Below, in pieces: positions 1-8,188 of a stretch of DNA of 64,000 nt (positions within the stretch are counted from its first letter, which is position 1; every line of letters begins with the position of its first letter). The stretch spans positions 372,001 to 436,000 of the forward strand of contig NZ_JACHMZ010000001.1 in assembly GCF_014205165.1 (NCBI RefSeq), in the 5' to 3' direction. A program made the position numbers and the translations under genes. The notes under the pieces are model-generated. The model searched no databases and had not been told where the DNA came from. It worked only from the letters and a program-made list of their open reading frames with translations. This stretch comes from Micromonospora carbonacea (GTDB taxonomy: Bacteria; Actinomycetota; Actinomycetes; Mycobacteriales; Micromonosporaceae).

Positions 1-650
1 AGGCTGTCCCGCAGCCGCTGCGGGTCGTAGGAGCTGGGGCGCAGCTCGCCGTCGTCCACGTCGCGCACCTCGGCCTTCGCCCGCGCGTACGCCTCGATCA
101 GGTCGTCCGGCGGGCCGCCCGGGCAGAACCGCACCTGGTAGCCCGCGCCGACGCCCGTGGCCATCTCGGCCAGCGCCGACCAGTCCACCCCGGACAGGTC
201 GAGCACGCTGCGGGTCTCCACGTATTCCCGGGAGAAGCCCAACGCCTCGTAGAACGCCACCGCCGGGGTGCCGCCGACGACCTCGACCCCGATCGACTGG
301 AAGCCCTCCTGGTAGACCCGGCGGGCGGCCACCCGGGTCAGGTCCCGGCCCAGGCCGGTGCGGCGCACCGACGGATGCACCAGCACCTCCAGCACGCCGA
401 TGTCGCCGAGCAACAGCACGTGGACGTGGCCGAGGATCGGCCCGGGGCCGCCCCCGGCGGCCGGCTCGGCCTGGGCCACCCAGGCGAGCCGCCGCTCGCC
501 GGGCATCACCTCGGAGAGGTATTCCCGCAGGTGGCTCCCCTGCCACGGCGGGTCCTGCGGGAGGTCGGCCGCCAGCACCGCGTTCAGCGTGTCCAGCAGC
601 GACGCGAGCTCGGCGGGCGACGCGGTCCGGGGGTCCCATTCGCGCACCAT
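1..650 (-). CDS. GNAT family N-acetyltransferase (3' end outside window)
   Basis: Acetyl-CoA dependent N-acyltransferase of unknown substrate. The visible 216 residues begin at an ATG (648-650) with MVREWDPRT. The acetyl-CoA pyrophosphate loop is RRTGLG at about residues 96-101, followed by an AFYEALGF stretch typical of the GNAT beta-6 region. After residue ~150 the chain continues with a sequence (YQVRFCPGG...) that looks like a linker into a second domain, so a two-domain GNAT of about 400 residues, as in mycothiol-synthase-like proteins, is possible; the C-terminus lies beyond base 1. The gene points away from the window and is separated by 89 bp from the lytic transglycosylase on the same strand. 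Confidence 0.8.
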   Translation of the reverse strand, partial: MVREWDPRTASPAELASLLDTLNAVLAADLPQDPPWQGSHLREYLSEVMPGERRLAWVAQAEPAAGGGPGPILGHVHVLLLGDIGVLEVLVHPSVRRTGLGRDLTRVAARRVYQEGFQSIGVEVVGGTPAVAFYEALGFSREYVETRSVLDLSGVDWSALAEMATGVGAGYQVRFCPGGPPDDLIEAYARAKAEVRDVDDGELRPSSYDPQRLRDS

Positions 651-739
651 CACCCGTCTAGCTTGCCGCTTACGGCAGCTTGACGGAAGTGTCCAGTTCT
701 CGGCTGCGCCCGGTTTCTCCCGCGAGGCCGGCGGCCACC

Positions 740-2119
740 TCACGGGCGGCGGCTGGCCAGCCCGTACTCGTTGGCCTTGTCGAAGACGTCCTGGGCGTAA
801 CGGCGCACGTCGTTGTACGACAGGATGGCCCCCCACCAGTCGCCGGGGGCCGTCATGTTCCGGCCGCCCTTGCACAGGTAGTTGCCGGCGGCCAGGGCCG
901 CGTCGTCCAGGTCGTGCGGGTTCTTGCGCCCGTCGTTGTCGGCGTCGGCGCCGATCTCCTGCCAGGTCGTCGGGATGAACTGCATGGGCCCGATCGCCCG
1001 GTCGTAGACGGTGTCCTTGTCGTAGAGCCCCCGGTCGGTGTCGGTGATCCGCTGCCGCCCGCCCTGGCCGTCGAGCGGGTCGCCGATGATCTCCGGGAGC
1101 GCCTGCCCGTCGGGGCCCAGGGTCGCGCCGTTGGCCTGGCCGTGGCGCGACTCGACGTAGCCGATCGCGGCGAGGGTGGTCCAGCTCAGCCGGCAGCCCG
1201 GGGTGGTCTGGGCGAGCGCCAGCTCGGCGTACCCGTACGCCTGCATGGCCACCGGCGAGATGCCGACCTTCGCCCCGGTCTGCTGGGCCCAGGCGGCGAG
1301 CGCGTCCGCCGGCCGGCCGGTCGGTGCCGGCACGACCGGTCCCGCGCTCGCGCCGGGCACCGCCGTCGCGCCGGGCGGCAGCGGGGTGGCCGACCCGCCG
1401 GGCAGCAGCCCGCCCTGCGGGGTCGCCGTGCCGGCCCCCGGGGTGCCGGCGGTGCCGTCCACCGCCACCGGGCGGGACTTCGGCGCGGACGCCGGCACCA
1501 GCAGCGCCCCGGCGGCGGCGGTCCCGGCGACCAGCACGAGCAGGAAGAGGCCGGGCAGCGTGAGCCGGCCGCTCGGGCGGCGGGACCAGGCCCGGGTGGC
1601 GCGGGCGGCGGCGACTGCCGCCTGCCGGGGCGGGGGCATGCGCACGGCGTGGGCGAACGGCACCCGACGCCGCCGGGCCACCCCGGTCGGCTTCTCGGCC
1701 TCCGACTTCTTCTCCGCCTCGGGCCCGGCGGGCTTCGCCGCCTCCGCCTCGGGCTGCTCGGCGTCGGGCTGCTTCGCCGCCTCGGGCTCGGCCGGCGTCG
1801 CCGGCTCCGGCTCGGCGGCTTCCTTCGCCGTCGGCTCGGCGGGCTCGGTCACCGCCGGCTCCTTCGCCTCCGGCCCGGCAGGCTGCGTCGGCTCCGGCCC
1901 GGCAGGCTGCTTCGCCTCCGGCTCCGCCGGCTGCGTCGGCTCCGGCTCGACCCGCGGCGGGGAGTCGGCGGGCGGCTCGCCGCGCAGCCAGGGCCGGCGG
2001 GGGCGGGGCACCCGGGCACGCGGCGGCGCGCCGCCCGGATCGTCGGGCGGCGCGGCCGGTCGCAGGGCCCTAGCCGCCGGTCTGTCCTCGCCGTCCACCA
2101 CCCGTCGAGTATCACCCAT
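740..2119 (-). CDS. membrane-anchored lytic murein transglycosylase (MltB/SLT_2 type)
   Basis: Cleaves the glycan strands of peptidoglycan outside the cell. 459 residues: a long cytoplasmic N-terminus rich in Pro/Glu/Ala with repeated PAxPE-like units (about residues 55-150), a basic stretch, one membrane segment (LTLPGLFLLVLVAGTAAAG, about 187-208), a Pro/Gly-rich linker, and a C-terminal transglycosylase domain (about 265-450). The catalytic Glu is in AAIGYVESRHGQ, and YDRAIGPMQFIPTTW and LSYNDVRRYA are the usual SLT_2 motifs. The start lies 38 bp from the divergent FmdB gene, so both probably share one promoter region. The acidic repeat arm before the membrane segment is longer than usual. 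Confidence 0.9.
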   Translation of the reverse strand: MGDTRRVVDGEDRPAARALRPAAPPDDPGGAPPRARVPRPRRPWLRGEPPADSPPRVEPEPTQPAEPEAKQPAGPEPTQPAGPEAKEPAVTEPAEPTAKEAAEPEPATPAEPEAAKQPDAEQPEAEAAKPAGPEAEKKSEAEKPTGVARRRRVPFAHAVRMPPPRQAAVAAARATRAWSRRPSGRLTLPGLFLLVLVAGTAAAGALLVPASAPKSRPVAVDGTAGTPGAGTATPQGGLLPGGSATPLPPGATAVPGASAGPVVPAPTGRPADALAAWAQQTGAKVGISPVAMQAYGYAELALAQTTPGCRLSWTTLAAIGYVESRHGQANGATLGPDGQALPEIIGDPLDGQGGRQRITDTDRGLYDKDTVYDRAIGPMQFIPTTWQEIGADADNDGRKNPHDLDDAALAAGNYLCKGGRNMTAPGDWWGAILSYNDVRRYAQDVFDKANEYGLASRRP

Positions 2120-2157
2120 GCCCCGCCCGGAGTCAGGCCCGGTCGTACCCTGGTGCC

Positions 2158-2385
2158 ATGCCCCGGTACGAGTTCCGCTGTCGCGCGTGCGGCGACACCT
2201 TCGAGGTCAACCGTCCGATGGCGCAGGCCGGTGAGCCGGCGTCCTGCCCGAGCGGGCACGCCGACACCGTCAAGCTCCTGTCCACCGTGGCCGTGACCGG
2301 CCGTGGCGGCGGCGCGGGTCCGGCTGCGCCGGCCCCCTCCGCGGGCGGCGGTGGCGGTTGCTGCGGTGGCGGGTGCGGCTGCTGA
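2158..2385 (+). CDS. FmdB family zinc-ribbon protein
   Basis: Small 75-residue protein with the FmdB-type N-terminus MPRYEFRCRACGDTFE. Probable zinc ligands are C8, C11, C30 and H34. The C-terminus is a Gly-rich tail ending CCGGGCGC, which could bind a second metal. FmdB-family proteins are regulatory or zinc-binding; their biochemical role in actinobacteria is not settled. It is divergent from the lytic transglycosylase, with 38 bp between the starts, and about 200 bp upstream of the cyclase/ATPase gene. Confidence 0.85.
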   Translation: MPRYEFRCRACGDTFEVNRPMAQAGEPASCPSGHADTVKLLSTVAVTGRGGGAGPAAPAPSAGGGGGCCGGGCGC

Positions 2386-2586
2386 CCCGGTCCCGACCGG
2401 CCCCGGCGCACCGGGGCGACCCGCCCCGGCCGGCCTGCCCCGACGGGGCCGTACCGGCCCGGGTCCTGCCGTTTCCGGCCCCGGTTGGCACCTTGGGGCG
2501 GATTGCGCCCATCCGTTCTCACGATGCGTGACGGCCCGACCATAGGGCAGCATGTACCCGTCGTCACGGGGGCGGAGGTTCGACGT

Positions 2587-5418
2587 ATGACGTCAGGGGT
2601 CCACCTCCCGAGCGGTTGGGTGACCTTCGTGTTCACCGACATCGAAGGCTCGACGCGCCTGGCCCAGCTGCTCGGTCCCGGGTACCGTCCGGTGCTGCGG
2701 GAGCATCGCAGGCTGCTGCGGGACACCCTGGCCCGCACCGACGGCGCGGAGCTGCTCACCGAGGGCGACTCGTTCTTCATCGCCTTCCCCGACGCGGGTG
2801 CCGCGCTCACCGCCTGCCTCACCGCGCAGCGCGCGCTCGCGACGCACGACTGGCCGGCCCCGGAAGCCGCGCCCCGCGTCCGGATGGGCCTGCACACGGG
2901 CTGGGCGGAGCCCCGCGACGGCGAGTACGCCAGCCACGAGGTGCACCGGGCCGCCCGGGTGGCCGCCGCCGCCCACGGCGGGCAGGTGCTCTGCTCGGCG
3001 GCCACCGCGCGGCTCGCCTCCCCGTTGCCGGCGGGGGCGTCCCTGCTGGACCTCGGCCTGCACCGGCTGCGTGGCTTCGACGACCGGGAGCGGCTGTTCC
3101 AGCTGATCGCGCCCGGCCTGGAGCGGCAGTTCCCCCGCCCGCGCACCGCCGACGCGGTGGCGCACAACCTGCCGACCCAGGTCACCTCGTTCGTCGGCCG
3201 GGAGACGGAGCGGGCGGAGCTGCGCCGGCTGACCGCCGGGCACCGGCTGGTGACCGTCCTCGGCGCCGGCGGGGCCGGCAAGACCCGGCTCGCCGTCGAG
3301 CTGGCGGCCGGCATGGTGGAGGAGTATCCGGACGGCGTCTGGTTCGTCGACATCGCCACGGTGACCGACCCGGGGCTGGTGGCGTTCGCGGTCGCCGCCG
3401 TGCTCGGGCTGCGTCCGGAGCCCGGCCGCCGGATGGTCGACACCCTCGTCGAGTACGCCGCGGCCCGTCGGATGCTGATCCTGCTGGACACCTGCGACGC
3501 CCAGCCGGCCGCCTGCGCCGAGCTGATCTCCCTGCTGCTCGCCGGCGGGGGCGGGGTCCGGGTGCTGGCCACCAGCCGCGAGTCGTTCGGCCTGCCCGGC
3601 GAGGTGGTGTGGCGGATCCCGCCGCTGTCCGTGGAGCCCCGGCCGGGCGGCGCGGAGAGCGACGCGGTGGCGCTGCTGCTGGCCCGCACGGCGGCGGCCC
3701 GGGGCGGCCGGGAGCCGGCCCCGGTCGAGTCGGCCGACCTGCGGCGGGTGGTACGCCAGCTCGACGGGCTGCCGCTCGCCATCGAGCTGGCCGCCGCCCG
3801 GCTGCGGGTGCTCTCCGTCGGGCAGCTCGCCGAGCGCCTCGACGACGTGCTCGGGACCCTCGACGCCGGCCGGGACACCGCCCCGCAGCCGCCCCGGGAC
3901 GAGCTCGGCTGGACGGGCAACCAGCAGGACACCGTCGACCTGGTGGCGGCGTCCCGGGGCAACGCCCCGCCCACCCCGGCGACCCGTGCCGTGCAGCGGT
4001 CGGCCGCCGAGCGGCACCTCACCATGCAGGCCACCGTCACGTGGTCGTACCGGACGCTCGGGCCCCGGGCGGCCCGGCTGCTGCGCTGGCTGGCGGTCTT
4101 CGCCGGCCCGGTGGACCTGCCGACGGTGGAGTGGCTGCTCGACGACGACCCGCTGGACCCGCTGTCGGTGCTGGTGGACAAGTCGATGATCCTGGCCGAG
4201 CCGCACGCGTCGGGCAGCACGTACCGGATGCTCGACCCGATCCGGGCGTACGCGGCGCGGCGGCTGGCCCAGGCGGGCGAGGAGCGGGCGGCCCGGGACC
4301 GGCACCTGGCCTGGTCGACGCGCGCCCTGCGGCGGGCCCACCTCGGGCCGGACGGCCGGCCGACGACCCTGTCCCTGTACGCCCTCGACCCGCTCGCCGG
4401 CGAGGTGCGCGCCGCGCTGCGCTGGTGCACGACCGGCGGCAGCGCGCGGGACGGGCTGCGCCTGGCCGGGGGCCTGGACCAGTGGTGGCGGGAGCGCGGG
4501 CTGGCCCGGGAGGGACGCCTCTGGCTGTTCCGGCTCTACGGCCGGATGGCCGAGACCGGGGAGCACGTGCCGGACGCCGAGCTGGCCGCCGCGTACTACA
4601 TGCACTCGCTGCACGCCGGCGCGGACGGCGAGTTCGCGGAGGAGCTGCGCTACTCGCAGCAGGCCGAGGCGGCGGCCCGGCGGGCCGGCGACGCCGGGTT
4701 GTTGGCCCGGGTGCTGGCCGGGCGGGCCGCCCCGCTGGTCGACATGGGGCAGTTCGCCGACGCCGAGCGGGCCTGCCGGGAGGTCATCGCCTGGGCGCAC
4801 GAGCGGGAGGTGGCGGGGGACGCCCTGTTCGCGGTGCTCAGCCTCGCCGAGCTGCTCTGGCGGCGCGGCGCGCTGGCGGAGGCCGCGGAGCTGCTCGGCG
4901 CGGCCCGCCCGGTCGAGGCGGCCCGCCCGGCGGACCGGGGGCGTCGGTCGGTGGACATGCTGCTCGGCATGGTGGCGCTGGCCCGGGGCGACCTGGTGGC
5001 CGCACACGAGCACCTGCTGGTGGCGTTGCGGTCCCGGATGAGCCACGGCTTCCACCGCCGGGCCTGCGACACGCTGCACGCGATCGCGGTGCGCTGCGCG
5101 GCCGGCGGCGACCCGCTGACCGCGGCCCGGCTCTTCGGCGCGGCGCAGGCGACCCGGGAGAGCCTGCGGTCGACCCCGGGCATCTACGGGGCGTACTGGC
5201 TGGAACGGCAGGCCGCGCTGCGCCGGGAGATGGGCGACGTGGCCTTCGACGAGGCGTACGCGCAGGGGAGCGAGCTGCGCCTGGAGGAGGCGGCGGCGCT
5301 GGCCCTGGCGGTGGAGCACCCCGACCTGGGGGTGGACTCGACCCGCTTCGCGGCCACCGGGCTGCCGACGCCCGCCCCCGCGCCCGCCCCCGCGCGCCCC
5401 GCCGAGGGCTGCTGTTAG
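2587..5418 (+). CDS. class III adenylate/guanylate cyclase-like domain fused to AAA+ (AfsR/SARP-type) ATPase and TPR region
   Basis: 943-residue cytoplasmic signalling protein. The ATG at 2587 follows GGAGG by about 8 nt, so the longer in-frame start is rejected. Domain order: cyclase homology domain (10-175; metal Asp D18 in FTDIEGS and D61 in TEGDSFF), STAND/NB-ARC-type ATPase (about 200-520; Walker A GAGGAGKT at 226-233, Walker B-like LILLDTCD, sensor DGLPLAIELAAARL), then an alpha-helical TPR-like C-terminus. There is no LuxR or winged-helix DNA-binding domain at the C-terminus. The purine-specifying Lys is not seen, and the usual Asn of the N-R pair is His (VHRAAR, 119-124), so cyclase activity is doubtful and the domain may act as a ligand sensor. 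The family is common in actinobacteria (for example Rv1358-like proteins). The stop codon lies inside a genome repeat. Confidence 0.9.
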   Translation: MTSGVHLPSGWVTFVFTDIEGSTRLAQLLGPGYRPVLREHRRLLRDTLARTDGAELLTEGDSFFIAFPDAGAALTACLTAQRALATHDWPAPEAAPRVRMGLHTGWAEPRDGEYASHEVHRAARVAAAAHGGQVLCSAATARLASPLPAGASLLDLGLHRLRGFDDRERLFQLIAPGLERQFPRPRTADAVAHNLPTQVTSFVGRETERAELRRLTAGHRLVTVLGAGGAGKTRLAVELAAGMVEEYPDGVWFVDIATVTDPGLVAFAVAAVLGLRPEPGRRMVDTLVEYAAARRMLILLDTCDAQPAACAELISLLLAGGGGVRVLATSRESFGLPGEVVWRIPPLSVEPRPGGAESDAVALLLARTAAARGGREPAPVESADLRRVVRQLDGLPLAIELAAARLRVLSVGQLAERLDDVLGTLDAGRDTAPQPPRDELGWTGNQQDTVDLVAASRGNAPPTPATRAVQRSAAERHLTMQATVTWSYRTLGPRAARLLRWLAVFAGPVDLPTVEWLLDDDPLDPLSVLVDKSMILAEPHASGSTYRMLDPIRAYAARRLAQAGEERAARDRHLAWSTRALRRAHLGPDGRPTTLSLYALDPLAGEVRAALRWCTTGGSARDGLRLAGGLDQWWRERGLAREGRLWLFRLYGRMAETGEHVPDAELAAAYYMHSLHAGADGEFAEELRYSQQAEAAARRAGDAGLLARVLAGRAAPLVDMGQFADAERACREVIAWAHEREVAGDALFAVLSLAELLWRRGALAEAAELLGAARPVEAARPADRGRRSVDMLLGMVALARGDLVAAHEHLLVALRSRMSHGFHRRACDTLHAIAVRCAAGGDPLTAARLFGAAQATRESLRSTPGIYGAYWLERQAALRREMGDVAFDEAYAQGSELRLEEAAALALAVEHPDLGVDSTRFAATGLPTPAPAPAPARPAEGCC

Positions 5419-5467
5419 GAGGGGACCCCTGCGCTGCCGAAGGCGTTGACAGGGGGCCCTTCCTTGC
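5414..5467 (-). repeat. intergenic GGGGCCCC/GTTAACGC repeat, copy 1
   Basis: Contains GGCGTTGACAGGGGGCCCTT, the reverse orientation of the repeat family seen at 9.64, 18.8, 44.4, 58.7, 59.8 and 61.1 kb, preceded by AGGAGGGGACCCCT as the opposite arm. It sits between convergent genes and overlaps the cyclase stop codon. The arms can pair, so it may act as a bidirectional terminator. Confidence 0.7.
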
Positions 5468-5470
5468 GGC

Positions 5471-5995
5471 TCAGCGCTCGGCGGCCGCCTTCATGCGGGC
5501 GGCGCGGTCGATGTCGGCCTGCCGGACCGCCGCGAGGGAGCCGAAGATGCTGACCGCCTCGTAGTAGGCCCACGCGAGGCTGTAGCAGGCGGGCCGGACC
5601 ACCGAGCTGTAGGTGGCGCAGACCCGCTTGAGGTCCTCGTAGAAGGCGCTGTCCAGCCGGGCCTTGTTGGCCGGGAACTGCCCCATCTCCTTGTAGTTGC
5701 GGTAGCCGAAGTCGTGCCGGTGGCAGGAGAGCTTGAAGTTGAACCCGAGCGGGTTGTCCGGGCTGGACGAGCAGTAGTCGGTGGACCAGTTGAAGGCGTA
5801 CTCGGCCCAGGCGGACTGGTCCTGCCGGGCCGAGTTCCAGCTGTTGTAGCTGCTGGCGCTGGTCTGCGTCCAGCTCGACAGCACGCCGAGCTTCTGGCTG
5901 GTGCTGACGGCGGCGGTCGCGGGGGAGGCGACCGCGAGCGCCGCGAGCAGGGCGAGCGCGCCGGAGGCGAGGACTGTGGCGAGGCGTCTGGGCAC
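5471..5995 (-). CDS. secreted prokaryotic phospholipase A2
   Basis: Hydrolyses the sn-2 ester of phospholipids outside the cell, calcium-dependent in the family. 174 residues: Sec signal peptide (MPRRLATVLASG... to ATAA, about residues 1-29), then the mature enzyme. The active site is CHRHDFGYRNY, with the catalytic His-Asp pair at H94-D95. NKARLDSAFYEDLKRVC and the spaced cysteines (C75, C91 and later ones) match the Streptomyces violaceoruber enzyme family, and the length is typical. It is convergent with the cyclase gene and followed upstream by a divergent-free 180 bp gap that holds a hairpin for the next gene. Confidence 0.93.
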   Translation of the reverse strand: MPRRLATVLASGALALLAALAVASPATAAVSTSQKLGVLSSWTQTSASSYNSWNSARQDQSAWAEYAFNWSTDYCSSSPDNPLGFNFKLSCHRHDFGYRNYKEMGQFPANKARLDSAFYEDLKRVCATYSSVVRPACYSLAWAYYEAVSIFGSLAAVRQADIDRAARMKAAAER

Positions 5996-6123
5996 GGGGG
6001 GACCTCCGCGGGGGTGTGCGGTGCGGGTGGTTACCGGCGGGTCACCGGATTCGACAAGTGTCGATCAAACCGCGAAGCGTCGAGTACGTCATAAACCAAC
6101 ATCTGGTGACATCAGTTGAAACA

Positions 6124-6163
6124 GACGAATGCCCCGGACGCTGGGGCGCCCGGGGCATTCGTC
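6124..6163 (-). terminator. stem-loop terminator of the glycoside hydrolase gene
   Basis: Perfect 14-bp inverted repeat: GACGAATGCCCCGG (6124-6137) and CCGGGGCATTCGTC (6150-6163) with a 12-nt loop. It lies 15 bp beyond the stop of the minus-strand gene at 6178, and the bases just past it on that strand are T-rich (TCTGTTTC). Confidence 0.8.
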
Positions 6164-6177
6164 CGTGCCGCCAGTCC

Positions 6178-7905
6178 TCAGCGCACGAAGCGCGGCGGGC
6201 TGACGGGGCTCTCGTTCCACAGCCGGTCCAGCGCCGTCACGTGGTACGTGTACCGCGCGCCGGCCTCGGCCGTGCCGTCCACCCAGGACTGGGTCGCGCC
6301 GGGGGTGGCCCGCACGGTGCCGACCAGGTGGGACGCGTCGGCGAAGCCGCACGCCCCGGCCGGGCCGGTCCCGTCGAACCGGTAGACCGCGTACGACGCG
6401 GCCCGGCCCAGCGGGCCCGCGCCGTCGGCCGGCTGCCGCCAGCTCAACCGCACCCCGTCGGCCTGCCGCTGCGCGCCGGTGACCACCGGGGGCAGCAGCG
6501 GCTTCGCCGGCAGGTGCGGCATCGCCGGGACCAGGGCGGGGCGGGAGTAGTGCTCGGCGGCGTAGAGGTCGGTCGCCCCGAGCCGGTTCGCCCGCACCTG
6601 CACGGCCGAGAAGTGCACGTTGCCCAGCACCTCCGGGTACGCCCGGTTGAGCGTCAGGTGGTCGGACAGCTCGCGCGGGTTCTGCCAGTACGACCCGTAC
6701 GCCGGGTCGCCGCTCTTGTAGTCGGCCTGGCCGATGTAGAGCTGCACGCGGGTGCCGCGCACCGTCTCGGCCCACCACGGCACCAGCCGGGCGTAGTCGG
6801 CCGCCGGGTACTGGCCGATGTACCAGTAGAGCTGCGGCACGATGTAGTCGATCCACTCCTGCTTGACCCACTTGCGGGTGTCGGCGGAGATGATGTCGTA
6901 CGACTGGCTGCCGGTGGTGTCCGAGCCGTTCGGGTCGGCCGACGCGTTGCGCCAGATGCCGAACGGGCTGACCCCGAACTTCACCCACGGCTTCGCCGCC
7001 TTGATCCTGCCGTTCATCTCCTGGATCAGCAGGTCGATGTTGTCCCGCCGCCAGTCGGCCCGGTCGGTGAAGCCCCGGTTGTACGCCGCGAAGGTGGCGT
7101 CGTCGGGCACCTGGTAGGTGCCGCTGGGGTAGGGGTAGAAGTAGTCGTCGAAGTGCACGCCGTCGATGTCGTAGCGGGTGACGGCGTCCATCATGGCGGT
7201 CTGGACGAACTCGCGGACCGCGGGGACGCCGGGGTCGTAGTAGAGCCGGCTGCCGGCGACGCCGGCCGGCGGGTAGGCGAACGTCCACTCGGGGTGCTGG
7301 CGGGCCGGGTGGCCGGGCGCGAGCTGGGCGAGGTCCGCGCCCGCGCCGCCAGGGGCCGGCATGGAGATCCGGTACGGGTTGAACCAGGCGTGGAACTCCA
7401 GGTTGCGCCTGTGCGCCTCGTCGACGAGGAACGCCAGTGGGTCCCAGCCCGGGTCCTGCCCGCGCACCCCGGTCAGGTACTCCGACCACGGCTCGTACGG
7501 CGACGGCCAGAACGCGTCGGCGGTGGGCCGGACCTGCACGACGACGGCGTTGTGGTGCAGCCGTTGCGCCAGGTCGAGCCAGCCCAGGTATTCGGCCCGC
7601 TGGGCGGCGATGCGGTCCGGGGCGGTCTGCGACGCCTTGGTGGGCCAGTCGATGTTGACCACCGACGAGATCCACATGGCCCGGAACTGCCGCTTCGGGG
7701 TGGCCGGGTCGGTGGCGCAGGTGACGCCGCCGGGGGTGGCCTGCGCCGTTGCGCCGGACGGCGTCGCCGCCGCGGCGGTGCTGGTGTGTGCCGCCGCCGC
7801 GGCGGTGCTGGCGTGTGCCGCCGCCGCGGCGGTGGGTGCGGCGGCGACGAGCGCGCCGAGCAGGGCCACGGCCAGCCCGGCGGCCCTGAGCCGAGTTGCC
7901 TTCAT
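6178..7905 (-). CDS. secreted glycoside hydrolase, GHL10/YngK type, with fibronectin-III-like C-terminus
   Basis: Probable extracellular glycan hydrolase of the DUF187/GHL10 family (TIM barrel related to GH10-like enzymes). 575 residues from the ATG at 7903-7905, preceded by GGGACG; the longer upstream frame is not supported. The signal peptide MKATRLRAAGLAVALLG is followed by an Ala/His/Ser/Thr repeat tract, then the barrel: RAMWISSVVNIDWPT, HNAVVVQVRPTADAFWPS, FHAWFNPYRIS, DIDGVHFDDYFYPYP (putative catalytic acids), IVPQLYWYIGQYP. The last ~100 residues (VVTGAQRQADGVRLSWRQP to the end) look like a fibronectin type III module. The substrate cannot be read; family members have been linked to amino-sugar or cell-wall glycans. 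An operator-like site lies about 80 bp upstream. Confidence 0.88.
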   Translation of the reverse strand: MKATRLRAAGLAVALLGALVAAAPTAAAAAHASTAAAAAHTSTAAAATPSGATAQATPGGVTCATDPATPKRQFRAMWISSVVNIDWPTKASQTAPDRIAAQRAEYLGWLDLAQRLHHNAVVVQVRPTADAFWPSPYEPWSEYLTGVRGQDPGWDPLAFLVDEAHRRNLEFHAWFNPYRISMPAPGGAGADLAQLAPGHPARQHPEWTFAYPPAGVAGSRLYYDPGVPAVREFVQTAMMDAVTRYDIDGVHFDDYFYPYPSGTYQVPDDATFAAYNRGFTDRADWRRDNIDLLIQEMNGRIKAAKPWVKFGVSPFGIWRNASADPNGSDTTGSQSYDIISADTRKWVKQEWIDYIVPQLYWYIGQYPAADYARLVPWWAETVRGTRVQLYIGQADYKSGDPAYGSYWQNPRELSDHLTLNRAYPEVLGNVHFSAVQVRANRLGATDLYAAEHYSRPALVPAMPHLPAKPLLPPVVTGAQRQADGVRLSWRQPADGAGPLGRAASYAVYRFDGTGPAGACGFADASHLVGTVRATPGATQSWVDGTAEAGARYTYHVTALDRLWNESPVSPPRFVR

Positions 7906-7985
7906 CCGGTGCGTCCCTTCGGTGGGCTCGGCGGGCGGGCGCGATGCCTGCTGCGGCAAGAACCGCCGCAGCGAATCTGACCCTG

Positions 7986-8002
7986 GTAGGAAATTTTCAC
8001 AT
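7986..8002. promoter_or_regulatory. operator-like site upstream of the glycoside hydrolase
   Basis: GTAGGAAATTTTCACAT contains the odd palindrome GAAA-T-TTTC in an otherwise GC-dominated region. It resembles the half-sites described for RpiR/MurR-type amino-sugar repressors in actinobacteria, with a good left half and a diverged right half. It lies about 81-97 bp upstream of the GHL10 start. The regulator identity is an inference. Confidence 0.35.
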
Positions 8003-8188
8003 CGGGCGGGCCGGCGCAAGACCCCCCGCCCGGATCGGTGCCCCTCCGGAGTGGAACGCCGCCGGGGTACGCGGCGGACCGTGACCTTATCGACACCCAA
8101 AGTCGTGATTCGTGGGTCGCCGCGCTGGGTAGCTTCGCCGGTCACCGGCCGCCACGGTGGTGGTCGCACGGTGGGAGGGGTGAGCGCG

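Noticed and set aside
680..2296. 538-codon open frame antisense to the lytic transglycosylase
   Set aside because: It overlaps two well-supported genes and translates to low-complexity Arg/Gly/Leu repeats, the usual shadow of high-GC codon bias.
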